From: a bacterium
GTDB taxonomy: Bacteria; Bacillota; Clostridia; Lachnospirales; Lachnospiraceae
DNA length: 64,000 bases
Assembly: GCA_030524675.1 (NCBI GenBank)
Contig: JAUNGE010000012.1
Coordinates: 1 to 64,000, forward strand
Direction: 5' to 3'
Under the pieces are notes generated by a model. It was not told the DNA's origin, searched no databases, and saw nothing but the letters and a program-made list of their open reading frames with translations. Numbering within the stretch: the stretch's first letter is position 1; each line of letters starts with the position of its first letter. Shown here piece after piece: positions 53,120-64,000 of this stretch. A program made the position numbers and the translations under genes.

Positions 53120-53495
53120 TGTGAAAAGATTGGTCTTGGAAGTCTGCACCGGCATTGTGTGTTACAATGGAGTGCTTCTTCTGGCAGCTGTATGTCTGCG
53201 TTTGTCTTCCGATATTCTTCTTGGGCTGATACTTGGGGGGATATTGGCAATTCTTGCATTTGTGCATATGGCAGCTGTTTCAGACCAGACGCTGGATTTG
53301 AAGGCAGAAGAGCCTGCAAGGAAAAAGGCAACCATACATGCCATGCTGCGGATGGTGGTGTTGATAGCTGTCCTTATTGTGACTATGCGGGTGCCGTATT
53401 TCAATACGGTAGCAGTCGTTGTGGGAATACTTGGATTAAAGGCAGGGGCATATCTGCAGCCCATGATTCACAAACTGAGAAACAGACATGAGTAA
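53109..53495 (+). CDS. atpI: ATP synthase subunit I (AtpI family)
   Basis: 128 residues with four hydrophobic segments, including YNGVLLLAAVCLRLSSDILL, ILGGILAILAFVHMAA and MVVLIAVLIVTMRVPYFNT. Small four-helix proteins at this position in atp operons act as chaperones for c-ring assembly. It overlaps the AtpZ-like gene and precedes atpB by 41 bases. Conservation in this family is low, so the name rests on topology and position. Confidence 0.75.
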   Translation: MRADVKRLVLEVCTGIVCYNGVLLLAAVCLRLSSDILLGLILGGILAILAFVHMAAVSDQTLDLKAEEPARKKATIHAMLRMVVLIAVLIVTMRVPYFNTVAVVVGILGLKAGAYLQPMIHKLRNRHE

Positions 53496-53536
53496 GACGG
53501 ACGAAAGACCATTTTTGAGGAAAGGAGGAAGAGCGT

Positions 53537-54238
53537 ATGGGAGGACTGATTGCAAATGAACCGGATTTTATGATACATGGTATTGTATCTTACCAGCTTT
53601 TCGGGCATGAGCTCTGGATTACCACCACACATCTGGGACTCTGGATTGTCACGATTGCTCTGCTGGTTTTAGGTGTTTTCGCAAACCGTGCAATGAAAAA
53701 GGCAACTTTGGTTCCTGGCACATTTCAGAACATTCTGGAATATGGCGTGGAAATGCTGCAAAAGATGGTAGCGTCCACGATGTGCCCCAAAGGAAAAAAG
53801 TTTATCAATTACATCGGAACGATTTTCCTTTTTATCCTGTTCTGTAACCTGAGCGGACTTGTAGGGCTTCGTGCACCGACAGCCGATTTTGGCGTTACAT
53901 TTCTTTTGGGCATGTTTACCTTTGCGATTGTAAACTACCAGGGAATCAAAAACAGAAAATTCCGGCATTTTACGAGCCTGTTTGAGCCGTACCCGATTTT
54001 GTTTCCGATTAACCTGATTGGAGAGATTGCAAACCCGATTTCTCTGTCTTTGCGTCTGTTTGGAAACCTGATGTCAGGCGTGGTGATTATGGGACTGTGG
54101 TACGGCATGATGCCTATTTTTGTAAAAATCGGTATTCCAGCATTTTTACATGCATACTGCGATTTGTTCTCAGGATGCATCCAGACGTATGTATTTTGTA
54201 TGCTGACGATGGTTTATGTCAATGATAAACTGGAATAA
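53537..54238 (+). CDS. atpB: ATP synthase F0 subunit a
   Basis: 233 residues, about five or six membrane segments. The essential arginine lies in SLSLRLFGNLMSGVVIM, facing the c ring, and the LVGLRAPTADFGVTF segment is the usual loop. It forms the ion half-channels of the F0 motor. AAAGGAGG precedes the ATG. The operon order I-B-E-F-H-A-G-D-C is standard for Firmicutes. Confidence 0.97.
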   Translation: MGGLIANEPDFMIHGIVSYQLFGHELWITTTHLGLWIVTIALLVLGVFANRAMKKATLVPGTFQNILEYGVEMLQKMVASTMCPKGKKFINYIGTIFLFILFCNLSGLVGLRAPTADFGVTFLLGMFTFAIVNYQGIKNRKFRHFTSLFEPYPILFPINLIGEIANPISLSLRLFGNLMSGVVIMGLWYGMMPIFVKIGIPAFLHAYCDLFSGCIQTYVFCMLTMVYVNDKLE

Positions 54239-54259
54239 ACCAGAGTGACAGCAGACGAA

Positions 54260-54278
54260 CATGCCTGCTGATGCAGGT
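54260..54278. repeat. Small dispersed palindrome, copy 3
   Basis: GAACATGCCTGCT-GA-TGCAGG: stem CCTGC/GCAGG. It lies between atpB and atpE. The first 13 bases match the copy at 37437 exactly. Confidence 0.6.
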
Positions 54279-54299
54279 ACAATAAAGAAAAAACAGTAG

Positions 54300-54569
<270 letters not shown>

Positions 54570-54605
54570 GCAGGCAGATAAAAAAGAGCAAGAGGAGGCG
54601 GGAAC

Positions 54606-55121
54606 TTGGAACGGTTATTAGGATTTGACTGGCAGTTGATTAATGATGCAGTTATCACAGGAATCAGTGTGTTTATCCTGTTCTTCGCCCTGTCTTATCT
54701 GTTATTTAATCCGGTCAGGGCATTCCTGGCAAAGCGTCAGGAAATGATCGCAAATGACCTGGATACGGCAAAGACAAGCAAGGAAAGTGCCCAGGCATTG
54801 AAGGCGGAATATGAAGCAAAGCTGCGCGAGGTGGACAAGGAGGCTGAGGCCATTCTGGAGGAAGCCCGCAAGAAAGCCAAAAAGCGCGAGGCTGAGATTA
54901 TTGATGAAGCAAAGACAGAGGCCGCACGCATTATGGAGCGCGCGAACCACGAGATTCTGCTGGAGAAGAAGAAAGCACTGGACGATATGAAACAGGAAAT
55001 GATTTCTGTGGCTTCCCTGATGGCTGGCAAGGTAGTGGCAGCATCCATGGATACCCAGATTCAAGATTCTCTGGTTGAGGAGACATTGAAGGAGATAGGT
55101 GAGAGTACATGGCAAAGCTAG
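54606..55121 (+). CDS. atpF: ATP synthase F0 subunit b
   Basis: 171 residues from TTG 54606, supported by AGGAGGCG upstream and the family N-terminus; no ATG is near. One membrane helix (ITGISVFILFFALSYLLFNP) is followed by a long charged coiled coil (AKRQEMIANDLDTAKTSKES onward) that links F0 to the delta subunit. It overlaps atpH by 13 bases. Confidence 0.96.
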   Translation: MERLLGFDWQLINDAVITGISVFILFFALSYLLFNPVRAFLAKRQEMIANDLDTAKTSKESAQALKAEYEAKLREVDKEAEAILEEARKKAKKREAEIIDEAKTEAARIMERANHEILLEKKKALDDMKQEMISVASLMAGKVVAASMDTQIQDSLVEETLKEIGESTWQS

Positions 55122-55657
55122 CGGCAAAAGTGTATGGCGATGCCCTGTTTGAGACGGCCGTGGAAAAGCAGAAGGTGGACGAGCTGTTTGACGAAGTGCA
55201 GCAGTTAAGACAGGTTTTCTCTGAAAATGAGGAGCTGATGCATCTTTTGACCCATCCGAAAATTGTCAAAGAAGAGAAGATTTCTGTGATAGAAAAGGTG
55301 TTTCACGGGCGGATCTGCGATGAGCTGATGGGGTTTCTGACCATTATTGTAGATAAGGGAAGGCAGAAAGAGATTCTGCAGATTTTCGATTATTTTATCG
55401 GAGAAGTAAAACAGTATAAAAAAATCGGTGTTGTCTATGTAAAGAGCGCCGTGGCATTAAATGACGGGCAGAAGGCCCGCATCGAGGAAAAACTGCTGAA
55501 GACGACAGCGTTTGTGAAGCTGGAGATGCACTACCAGGTGGACGAAAAGCTGATAGGCGGTCTGGTGATCCGCATTGGAGACCGCGTGGTGGACAGCAGC
55601 ATCCAGACAAAACTGGAGGAGATGAAGCGGGAGCTGATGAAACTGCAGCTGGCGTGA
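55109..55657 (+). CDS. atpH: ATP synthase F1 subunit delta
   Basis: 182 residues. AAKVYGDALFETAVEKQKVD is the classic start; GFLTIIVDKGRQKEI and the C-terminal LIGGLVIRIGDRVVDSSIQT are family signatures. It connects the b stalk to the top of F1. GAGAG precedes the ATG within the end of atpF. Confidence 0.96.
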   Translation: MAKLAAKVYGDALFETAVEKQKVDELFDEVQQLRQVFSENEELMHLLTHPKIVKEEKISVIEKVFHGRICDELMGFLTIIVDKGRQKEILQIFDYFIGEVKQYKKIGVVYVKSAVALNDGQKARIEEKLLKTTAFVKLEMHYQVDEKLIGGLVIRIGDRVVDSSIQTKLEEMKRELMKLQLA

Positions 55658-55749
55658 AATCTCCAAAAAAATGAGCAGAAAATAAAGAGAAACGTCTGTC
55701 TCGTGCAGAATGTGTGTGCAGCAGGCATGAAGATGAGACAGAGGAAATT

Positions 55750-55776
55750 ATGAAGAGAAAGAAGGTGCAAACCTGA
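55750..55776 (+). other. Eight-codon mini-ORF coupled to atpA
   Basis: ATG 55750 follows AGAGGAAATT with good spacing; the peptide MKRKKVQT ends in TGA at 55774-55776, directly abutting the atpA start (TGAATG). It could load ribosomes onto atpA. It may also be chance in an A/G-rich leader. Confidence 0.3.
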
Positions 55777-57282
<1,506 letters not shown>

Positions 57283-57297
57283 GGCAGGTGAGATGTC

Positions 57298-58161
57298 ATG
57301 GCGTCAATGAGGGATATTAAGCGCAGAAAAGAGAGTATCCAGAGCACCGAACAGATTACCAAGGCCATGAAACTTGTGTCCACAGTCAAATTGCAGAAGT
57401 CCAGAACAAAGGCAGAGACGACGAAACCTTATTTTGATATGATGTACCAGACCATCCGCGCGATGCTGGAAAAGTCGGGCGGAATCCGACATCCGTATCT
57501 GACTCCAGGCGCATCCGGCAAAAAAGTGGTGATTGCGATTTCCTCAAACCGCGGTCTTGCGGGCGGCTACAATTCCAACATTGTCCGTCTGGTGGCGGGC
57601 GGAGATTTTAAGCCGGAGGATACGGTGATTTATGCGGTGGGACGCAAAGGAAAGGATGGGCTTTTGAGAAAAGGCTTTGAAATCCGAAAGGATTATTCCG
57701 ACGTTATCAACGCCCCGCTGTATCACGATGCCGTGGAGATCACCACAGAGCTTTTGGATTCCTTCCAAAAAGGGGAAGTCAGCGAGATTTATCTGGCATA
57801 CACATCATTCAAAAATACGGTGACGCACATTCCGAAATTGATTAAACTGCTTCCGGTGACGCTGGAAGAGCAGGAGGAAAAGAAAGAGAATGCTGCGCCG
57901 GTGGCGCCAATGAATTATGAGCCGAATGAGGAAGAAGCGCTGAACGCAATCATTCCGAAGTATATCAGCAGCATGATTTACGGGGCGTTTATGGAGTCTG
58001 TGGCAAGTGAGAACGGCGCCCGTATGAATGCGATGGACAATGCGACGAGCAACGCCGAAGAGATGATTGAGGACTTGAGTTTGCAGTACAACCGTGCCCG
58101 CCAGGGTTCTATTACACAGGAGCTGACCGAGATTATTGCAGGCGCCAATGCGATCGGCTAG
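57298..58161 (+). CDS. atpG: ATP synthase F1 subunit gamma
   Basis: 287 residues. The N-terminal ASMRDIKRRKESIQSTEQIT and KAMKLVSTVKLQKS and the C-terminal NATSNAEEMIEDLSLQYNRA are the paired helices of the rotor shaft. GGTGAG precedes the ATG. Its last codons (GANAIG, stop 58159-58161) are the first unit of a 28-base tandem repeat that continues past the stop. Confidence 0.97.
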   Translation: MASMRDIKRRKESIQSTEQITKAMKLVSTVKLQKSRTKAETTKPYFDMMYQTIRAMLEKSGGIRHPYLTPGASGKKVVIAISSNRGLAGGYNSNIVRLVAGGDFKPEDTVIYAVGRKGKDGLLRKGFEIRKDYSDVINAPLYHDAVEITTELLDSFQKGEVSEIYLAYTSFKNTVTHIPKLIKLLPVTLEEQEEKKENAAPVAPMNYEPNEEEALNAIIPKYISSMIYGAFMESVASENGARMNAMDNATSNAEEMIEDLSLQYNRARQGSITQELTEIIAGANAIG

Positions 58162-58230
58162 GATTTGCACGTCAATGCGATAAGTTAGGGCTTGCAGGCA
58201 CCAATGCGATAGGTTAGGGTTTGACGGTGC
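58136..58230. repeat. 27-28-nt tandem repeat at the atpG 3' end
   Basis: Units start at 58136, 58165 and 58192 with a partial fourth near 58220; the core is TTGCAGGCNCCAATGCGATNGG followed by TTAGGG or CTAGGA. The first unit encodes the end of AtpG and its stop. The array fills half the 198-base atpG-atpD gap. Confidence 0.8.
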
Positions 58231-58347
58231 GGTGTCCATGGTGTGAATTCAGGATACTTTGCAGGAACGCAGAAAACTGAAAAACTGCGTTCCTTCTGAA
58301 AATATGAGAAAAACAGAAAGATATGCAAGACAAGGAAGAAAAAATAA

Positions 58348-59751
<1,404 letters not shown>

Positions 59752-59762
59752 GAGGGCAGACT

Positions 59763-60161
59763 ATGGCAGACATGTTTAAGCTGAAAGTGATTACTCCAGA
59801 CAGAAATTTCTATGAGGGGGAAGTCTCCATGGTTGAGATGACCGGCACAGAGGGCGATATGGGTATTTACAAAAATCATGTCCCGATGACAGTGATTCTG
59901 GCTCCTGGCATTTTGAAAATCCACGAGGAGAGCGGCGTCAGAAAAGCAGCGCTGCACTCTGGGTTTGTGGAGATTCTGCCAGAGAAAGTCACCATTCTTG
60001 CCGAGGCCGTGGAGTGGCCGGATGAGATTGATAAAAAGCGCGCGGAGGAGGCAAAAATCCGTGCGGAGAGACGTCTTTCCGATAAGACCGGCGGCATTGA
60101 TATCGCACGCGCGGAGGTAGCTTTGAAGAGAGCGCTGACTAGACTGGAAGTTGCAAAATAA
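59763..60161 (+). CDS. atpC: ATP synthase F1 subunit epsilon
   Basis: 132 residues. The beta-sandwich half starts FKLKVITPDRNFYEGEVSMV and includes TEGDMGIYKNHVP; the C-terminal helical hairpin (KKRAEEAKIRAERRLSD) regulates the enzyme. It lies 11 bases after atpD and closes the operon. AGGAGGG precedes the ATG. Confidence 0.97.
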   Translation: MADMFKLKVITPDRNFYEGEVSMVEMTGTEGDMGIYKNHVPMTVILAPGILKIHEESGVRKAALHSGFVEILPEKVTILAEAVEWPDEIDKKRAEEAKIRAERRLSDKTGGIDIARAEVALKRALTRLEVAK

Positions 60162-60196
60162 AAGAGAAAACGAATAGGAAAAGAAGAGGATTTGTG

Positions 60197-61120
60197 ATGA
60201 AAGATACTACGTTAGTAATTATGGCTGCAGGAATCGGAAGCCGTTTTGGCGGCGGTATCAAACAGCTTGCGCCGATTGGACCGAACGGTGAGATTATTAT
60301 GGATTATTCCATTCATGATGCTCTGGAAGCCGGATTCAACAAAATTGTGTTTATTATCCGCAAAGACTTGGAGAAAGATTTTAAGGAAGTCATCGGACAG
60401 AGAATCGAGAAAATTGCTCATGTAGAGTATGCATACCAGGAAATCGGAAATCTTCCGGAGGGCTATACCGTTCCGGAAGGAAGAAAGAAACCGTGGGGAA
60501 CCGGCCAGGCTGTTCTGAGCGTAAAGGGGCTGGTAAATGAGCCGTTTTTGGTTATCAATGCGGATGATTACTATGGAAAAGAAGGATTTAAGAAGATTCA
60601 TGACTACATGGTGACAGAGATGAAAGAGGACGGCGATGTGTACGACATGTGCATGGGCGGCTTTATCCTCTCCAACACGCTGAGCGAGAACGGCGGCGTG
60701 ACCCGTGGGGTCTGCGAGCTGAATCCGGACGGAACACTGAAAGATGTGACAGAGACCTATGAGATTCAGATGACAGAAAACGGTGTTACCGCGGCAGATG
60801 AAGCGGGAAATCCGGTGAAAGTCAGTGCTGACCAGCATGTTTCCATGAATATGTGGGGACTTCCGGCAGGTTTTATCAAGGAACTCGAGGTAGGATTCCC
60901 AGAATTTCTGGATGGCCTGAAAGAGGGAGACATCAAGTCCGAGTATCTTCTGCCGAAGATTATTGATAAGCTGGTAAAAGAAGGCAGAGCCAAAGTGGCT
61001 GTGCTGGAGACCAGAGATAAATGGTTCGGTGTGACCTACAAGGAGGATAAGGAAGCGGTTGTGGCTTCTATCCGCAATTTGATTGCACAGGGAGTTTACA
61101 AGGAAAACCTGTACAGTTAA
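60197..61120 (+). CDS. Sugar-phosphate nucleotidyltransferase-like protein
   Basis: 307 residues from ATG 60197 (GTG 60194 is adjacent). The start LVIMAAGIGSRFGGGIKQLA is the nucleotide-binding G-x-G-S-R-F motif of NTP-transferases, with Lys later in PIGPNGEIIMDYSI; VINADDYYGKEGF carries the metal-binding Asp pair. It would join a sugar phosphate with an NTP to make an NDP-sugar, or act on choline-phosphate-like substrates. GAAGAGGA precedes it. It follows atpC by 35 bases and may be read through from the atp operon. A strong terminator follows. Confidence 0.88.
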   Translation: MKDTTLVIMAAGIGSRFGGGIKQLAPIGPNGEIIMDYSIHDALEAGFNKIVFIIRKDLEKDFKEVIGQRIEKIAHVEYAYQEIGNLPEGYTVPEGRKKPWGTGQAVLSVKGLVNEPFLVINADDYYGKEGFKKIHDYMVTEMKEDGDVYDMCMGGFILSNTLSENGGVTRGVCELNPDGTLKDVTETYEIQMTENGVTAADEAGNPVKVSADQHVSMNMWGLPAGFIKELEVGFPEFLDGLKEGDIKSEYLLPKIIDKLVKEGRAKVAVLETRDKWFGVTYKEDKEAVVASIRNLIAQGVYKENLYS

Positions 61121-61194
61121 GAAAAAAGATAAGAAAAATGGTAATAAAAAACTAAGAAAATGTAAGAAAAAATCAAAGAAATACCAAGTATAAT

Positions 61195-61247
61195 AGAGCT
61201 GGAGTGCGGCAAAAAACAGATTTTTGCTGGCTGCAGCTCTTTTTTTT
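61195..61247 (+). terminator. Intrinsic terminator
   Basis: AGAGCTG and GCAAAAA pair with TTTTTGC and CAGCTCT, followed by eight T. It ends the atp/nucleotidyltransferase transcript. Confidence 0.9.
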
Positions 61248-61348
61248 GCAGGAAGCACTTGTACTTTTAGCGGGAACCAGATAAAATAGGGAAAATGCAG
61301 TGACCGGACGAAAAATAGAACCGGTGAAGGATAGATGGGAGGAAATAT

Positions 61349-63826
61349 ATGAAAGTGATTTTGAAACGTGCAGCGATTCTGACAGGAATCTTTCTTCTTG
61401 CAATCGCAGGGTATTTCCTGTGGTTTCAAAAAGCGGAGACTCCAAAGGCTCTTTATACTTCGCTGGAAGAGGCGGAGTTTCCAGTACTTTCCGTTGATAT
61501 GTTGGGAAGAGAAATGAATTATCTGCACGGCTATAAAAATCAGATTGATATTTCTACCATGCGGGAAACGCTGACTGTGCTGCCGGAAGACCGGAAATTA
61601 AAGATTAATGTGGAAGAAAACAAGATGAAAGTACAGGGGATTTCCTACGAAATCCGCAGTCTGGACGGCGAGCGCCTGATAGAAAGAACAGAAGTTTCCG
61701 AGTGGAATAAGGAGGAGGATGGCAGAATTACGGCAACTCTTCCGATTCAGAATCTTCTGACAAAGGACAGAGAATATATGCTGTCTGTGATTTTACATAC
61801 GAATGAGGAGACAAAGATTTATTATAATACTCGTATTGTGTTGACCGATGCTTCCATGGTGCAGGAAATGCTGGATTTGGCATTTGACTTTTCAGAGAGA
61901 ACATTTGACTCCCAGCAGGCGGCGGGACTGGCGATGTATCTGGAGACAGATAAAACAGCGAACAGCACGTCTTTGGGAAATGTGACAATTCACTCTAGTT
62001 TCGCACAGCTCACATGGGGGAATTTGAATGTGACAAGAACGAGTCCGGTGTATGCGGTATTAGCAGAATTGAACGGAAATCTGTCAACTGTGCGCCTGCA
62101 CTATCTGGTGGAGAGTGATACAGAGGAAGGCGAATCCGAAGTTTTTGAGGTGTCCGAGGATTTTACGATGCGTTGGAGTGCGCAGAGAATTTATATGATG
62201 GATTACAACCGCTCTATGAATCAGGTGTTTTCGGGGGAAGAAAATCTATTTTCTGGAAAACGCATTGTACTTGGTATTTCAGATGGGCAGAATCTGCAGG
62301 TTTTGTCCAGCGCATCCCAAAAATACACTGCATTTCTGGTAAACCGCGATTTGTGGTCCTATGACGGGGAAAAGAACCGTGCGTTTAAGATTTTTTCCTT
62401 TCAGGACGGCAATGCAGCAGATTTCATGGCGAATACGCAGGAGCATCGAATCAAGATTCTAAAGACTTCTGACGAGGGAAATGTCGATTTTCTGGTGTAT
62501 GGCTATATGAACCGCGGGGAACATGAGGGACAGTGTGGTGTGACCTATTATCAGTATGACAATGAAACACAGATTTTGAGAGAGCGATTTTTTACAAATT
62601 CTGCGCAGTCCTATGAAAATCTGTGGCAGGACGTGGAGCGGTTATCTTACCTGAGCAGCAAGGATGTGCTGTATCTGTACCATGACCATGGTATTTATGC
62701 GATAGATTTAATCAGCGGCGAGTATGTAGTGATTGCCGATGCGCTGACAGATGACAGTTTTTGCGTCAGCGAGGACAAAACCATGCTCGCATGGCAGGGA
62801 AACACGGATATCCTGCAGTCCGATGTGATTCACCTGATGAATTTGGAGACGGGAGAAAAGCGGGAGATTATAAAAGAAGACAAGAGCCTGCTGCGGACAC
62901 TGGGGTTTGTGGGAAATGATGTGGTGTATGGCTTGGCGAGAGAGGAAGATTTGACCTATATCTGTGGGCAGCTTTTTGAAGTTCCAATGTATGCTCTGGA
63001 AGTCGCAGAGGAAGATACAACAATCGCGGCACATTATGAAAAGACAAATATATATTTGACGGATGTTGTGATAGACGGCAGCCGGATTCATATGATGTGC
63101 TCTTTAAAAGACGAGAGCGGCCACTATGTGAAGCAGCATGAGGATACCCTGATAAGCAATGAGGAGCTGGAGGAGGAGACGATGGACGGAGTCGGTTGGT
63201 ATGCCTCCAACACAAAGGGGCGTGTGTATTTTGTGTCTCTGCCGTCTGAGATAGCACAGGAAAAGAGCCTGAGCTACAAGGCGCCCAAGCGCGTGGAGAA
63301 GGAGATGGAAAATGACCTGGAGCTTCGTGCAAACAACAAAATAAGTGACATGGCATTTCGAGCATATGCGGGCGGAAAATTGCTTGGAAAATATACCAGA
63401 TTTTCGGATGCGGTGCAGGCTGCGTATGAGCATATGGGAGTGGTGACAGACCAGAAGCAGAATGTTCTCTGGATGAGAGGAAACAGAAGTGCCTCAAAAA
63501 CCATTCGGGACCCACAGGCGGTTTTTGCGTCCTATACACATGGGATGGAGGAATTTGGCGGAAGCGGCATCTATGGAGACAGTCTGCTTCTGGATGGCAG
63601 AGATTGCAGTTTGGAGCAGGTGTTGTTTTATGTAGACCGCGGATATCCGGTGGCGGTGGTGGAGGATGACGAAACGTATTCTCTGCTTTTTGCCTATGAC
63701 AGTTCTTCTGTGCAGCTGTATTCCCCTCAGACAGGCAGTATAAACCGCATGTCTATGGAGGATGCACAGACGTATTTTTCGCGTCTTGGAAATAATTATG
63801 TCTGCCCATTCTTTACAAATGGATGA
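61349..63826 (+). CDS. Large membrane-anchored protein with C39-like C-terminal domain
   Basis: 825 residues. One N-terminal membrane segment (AAILTGIFLLAIAGYFLWF, residues 8-26) anchors a large outside domain. The middle (about 270-620) has repeated short beta strands such as DVLYLYHDHGIYAIDLISG and KTMLAWQGNTDILQSDVIHL, suggestive of a beta-propeller. The end, SLEQVLFYVDRGYPVAVVED to MSMEDAQTYFSRLGNNYV, resembles C39-like papain-fold domains but no clear catalytic Cys-His pair is seen (a Cys precedes SLEQV). GGGAGG precedes the ATG. I do not recognise a named family; role at the cell surface is likely. Confidence 0.65.
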   Translation: MKVILKRAAILTGIFLLAIAGYFLWFQKAETPKALYTSLEEAEFPVLSVDMLGREMNYLHGYKNQIDISTMRETLTVLPEDRKLKINVEENKMKVQGISYEIRSLDGERLIERTEVSEWNKEEDGRITATLPIQNLLTKDREYMLSVILHTNEETKIYYNTRIVLTDASMVQEMLDLAFDFSERTFDSQQAAGLAMYLETDKTANSTSLGNVTIHSSFAQLTWGNLNVTRTSPVYAVLAELNGNLSTVRLHYLVESDTEEGESEVFEVSEDFTMRWSAQRIYMMDYNRSMNQVFSGEENLFSGKRIVLGISDGQNLQVLSSASQKYTAFLVNRDLWSYDGEKNRAFKIFSFQDGNAADFMANTQEHRIKILKTSDEGNVDFLVYGYMNRGEHEGQCGVTYYQYDNETQILRERFFTNSAQSYENLWQDVERLSYLSSKDVLYLYHDHGIYAIDLISGEYVVIADALTDDSFCVSEDKTMLAWQGNTDILQSDVIHLMNLETGEKREIIKEDKSLLRTLGFVGNDVVYGLAREEDLTYICGQLFEVPMYALEVAEEDTTIAAHYEKTNIYLTDVVIDGSRIHMMCSLKDESGHYVKQHEDTLISNEELEEETMDGVGWYASNTKGRVYFVSLPSEIAQEKSLSYKAPKRVEKEMENDLELRANNKISDMAFRAYAGGKLLGKYTRFSDAVQAAYEHMGVVTDQKQNVLWMRGNRSASKTIRDPQAVFASYTHGMEEFGGSGIYGDSLLLDGRDCSLEQVLFYVDRGYPVAVVEDDETYSLLFAYDSSSVQLYSPQTGSINRMSMEDAQTYFSRLGNNYVCPFFTNG

Positions 63827-63839
63827 ACTGTGGTATAAT
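63812..63839 (+). promoter_or_regulatory. Promoter overlapping the end of the surface-protein gene
   Basis: TTTACA (63812-63817), a 16-base spacer and TATAAT (63834-63839). It drives a leader that runs off the window. Confidence 0.7.
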
Positions 63840-63845
63840 CATAAC

Positions 63846-64000
63846 AGAACCTTGAAATTTAACATTTTTGTAAAACTTGAAAAAATCGGCATGAAAATGT
63901 TAAAAAGATGGCAGGATGCTTTCATGGCTCGAAAGAAGGAATGCCAAAGAATTCACCAGCTGCCTGCGGGCAGACCGACAGGTTTTGGCCTGCGGCAATT
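63846..64000 (+). other. Unidentified structured leader, cut by window end
   Basis: Bases after the promoter contain a perfect 10-bp inverted repeat TTAACATTTT/AAAATGTTAA (63858-63867 and 63892-63901) and GC-rich arms such as CTGCCTGCGGGCAG. No start codon with ribosome-binding site was accepted. It could be a 5' regulatory leader or a small RNA; not assigned to a known class. Confidence 0.35.

Overview
The window looks like a chromosomal segment of an anaerobic gut Firmicute of the Lachnospiraceae type. The signs are moderate G+C with A/G-rich leaders, strong Shine-Dalgarno sites, TTGaca-17-TATAAT promoters, YesM/YesN- and LplABC-like sugar systems, RpiR and BglG regulators, and an F-type ATP synthase whose c subunit carries a sodium signature. 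Genus cannot be assigned from sequence alone.

Layout. (1) 1-2.7 kb is a small scrap-yard: a GNAT gene cut by the window edge, a broken GNAT, an XRE regulator, and the C-terminal relic of an IS605-type TnpB followed by a probable omega-RNA/right end. (2) 2.7-6.7 kb: a PAT-like acetyltransferase, a 36-codon basic ORF, an NSS sodium symporter and two MBL-fold hydrolases. (3) 6.8-13.9 kb: a CUT1 sugar ABC operon (lipoprotein, two permeases) divergent from a YesM/YesN two-component pair. A roughly 260-nt, highly folded element sits between the lipoprotein and permease genes. (4) 14-28.4 kb: a PDZ-less HtrA-type protease, an SGNH/DUF4886 protein, a type I sulfatase, a membrane-anchored AraC regulator, an LplB/LplC/LplA-like ABC operon, a heparinase II/III-type lyase, a GH88-type unsaturated glucuronyl hydrolase with a one-base frameshift in a G tract, and a YesL protein. 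Together these suggest uptake and breakdown of a sulfated uronic-acid polysaccharide of glycosaminoglycan type. (5) 28.5-39.8 kb: divergent RpiR paralogues, a cellobiose-type PTS with a GH1 6-phospho-beta-glucosidase, a glucose/GlcNAc-type EIICBA controlled by an antiterminator site (RAT) and a BglG-family antiterminator, and a second, intact GH88. (6) 40-47.5 kb: a ugpC-A-E-B-Q-like operon for glycerol-3-phosphate or glycerophosphodiesters, a Cof-type HAD and a P1-family peptidase. (7) 47.6-52.4 kb: a metallophosphoesterase paired with an odd cytosolic ParB/Srx-like-BMP fusion, tRNA-Phe and tRNA-Gly, another phosphoesterase and a HAD phosphatase. (8) 52.8-60.2 kb: the ATP synthase operon (atpZ-like, atpI, B, E, F, H, A, G, D, C), then a sugar nucleotidyltransferase, a large membrane-anchored protein, and a promoter with the start of an unidentified leader at the window end.

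The most notable non-genic signals are the folded element at 8677-8938, the folded intercistronic element in the PTS operon (32573-32674), an orphan promoter with a possible small RNA at 28514-28680, the RAT/terminator switch at 34880-34952, three copies of a small GCAGGCA palindrome, and at least six short decayed tandem repeats of different periods lying at gene ends or leaders. No CRISPR array, rRNA or intact transposon was seen.
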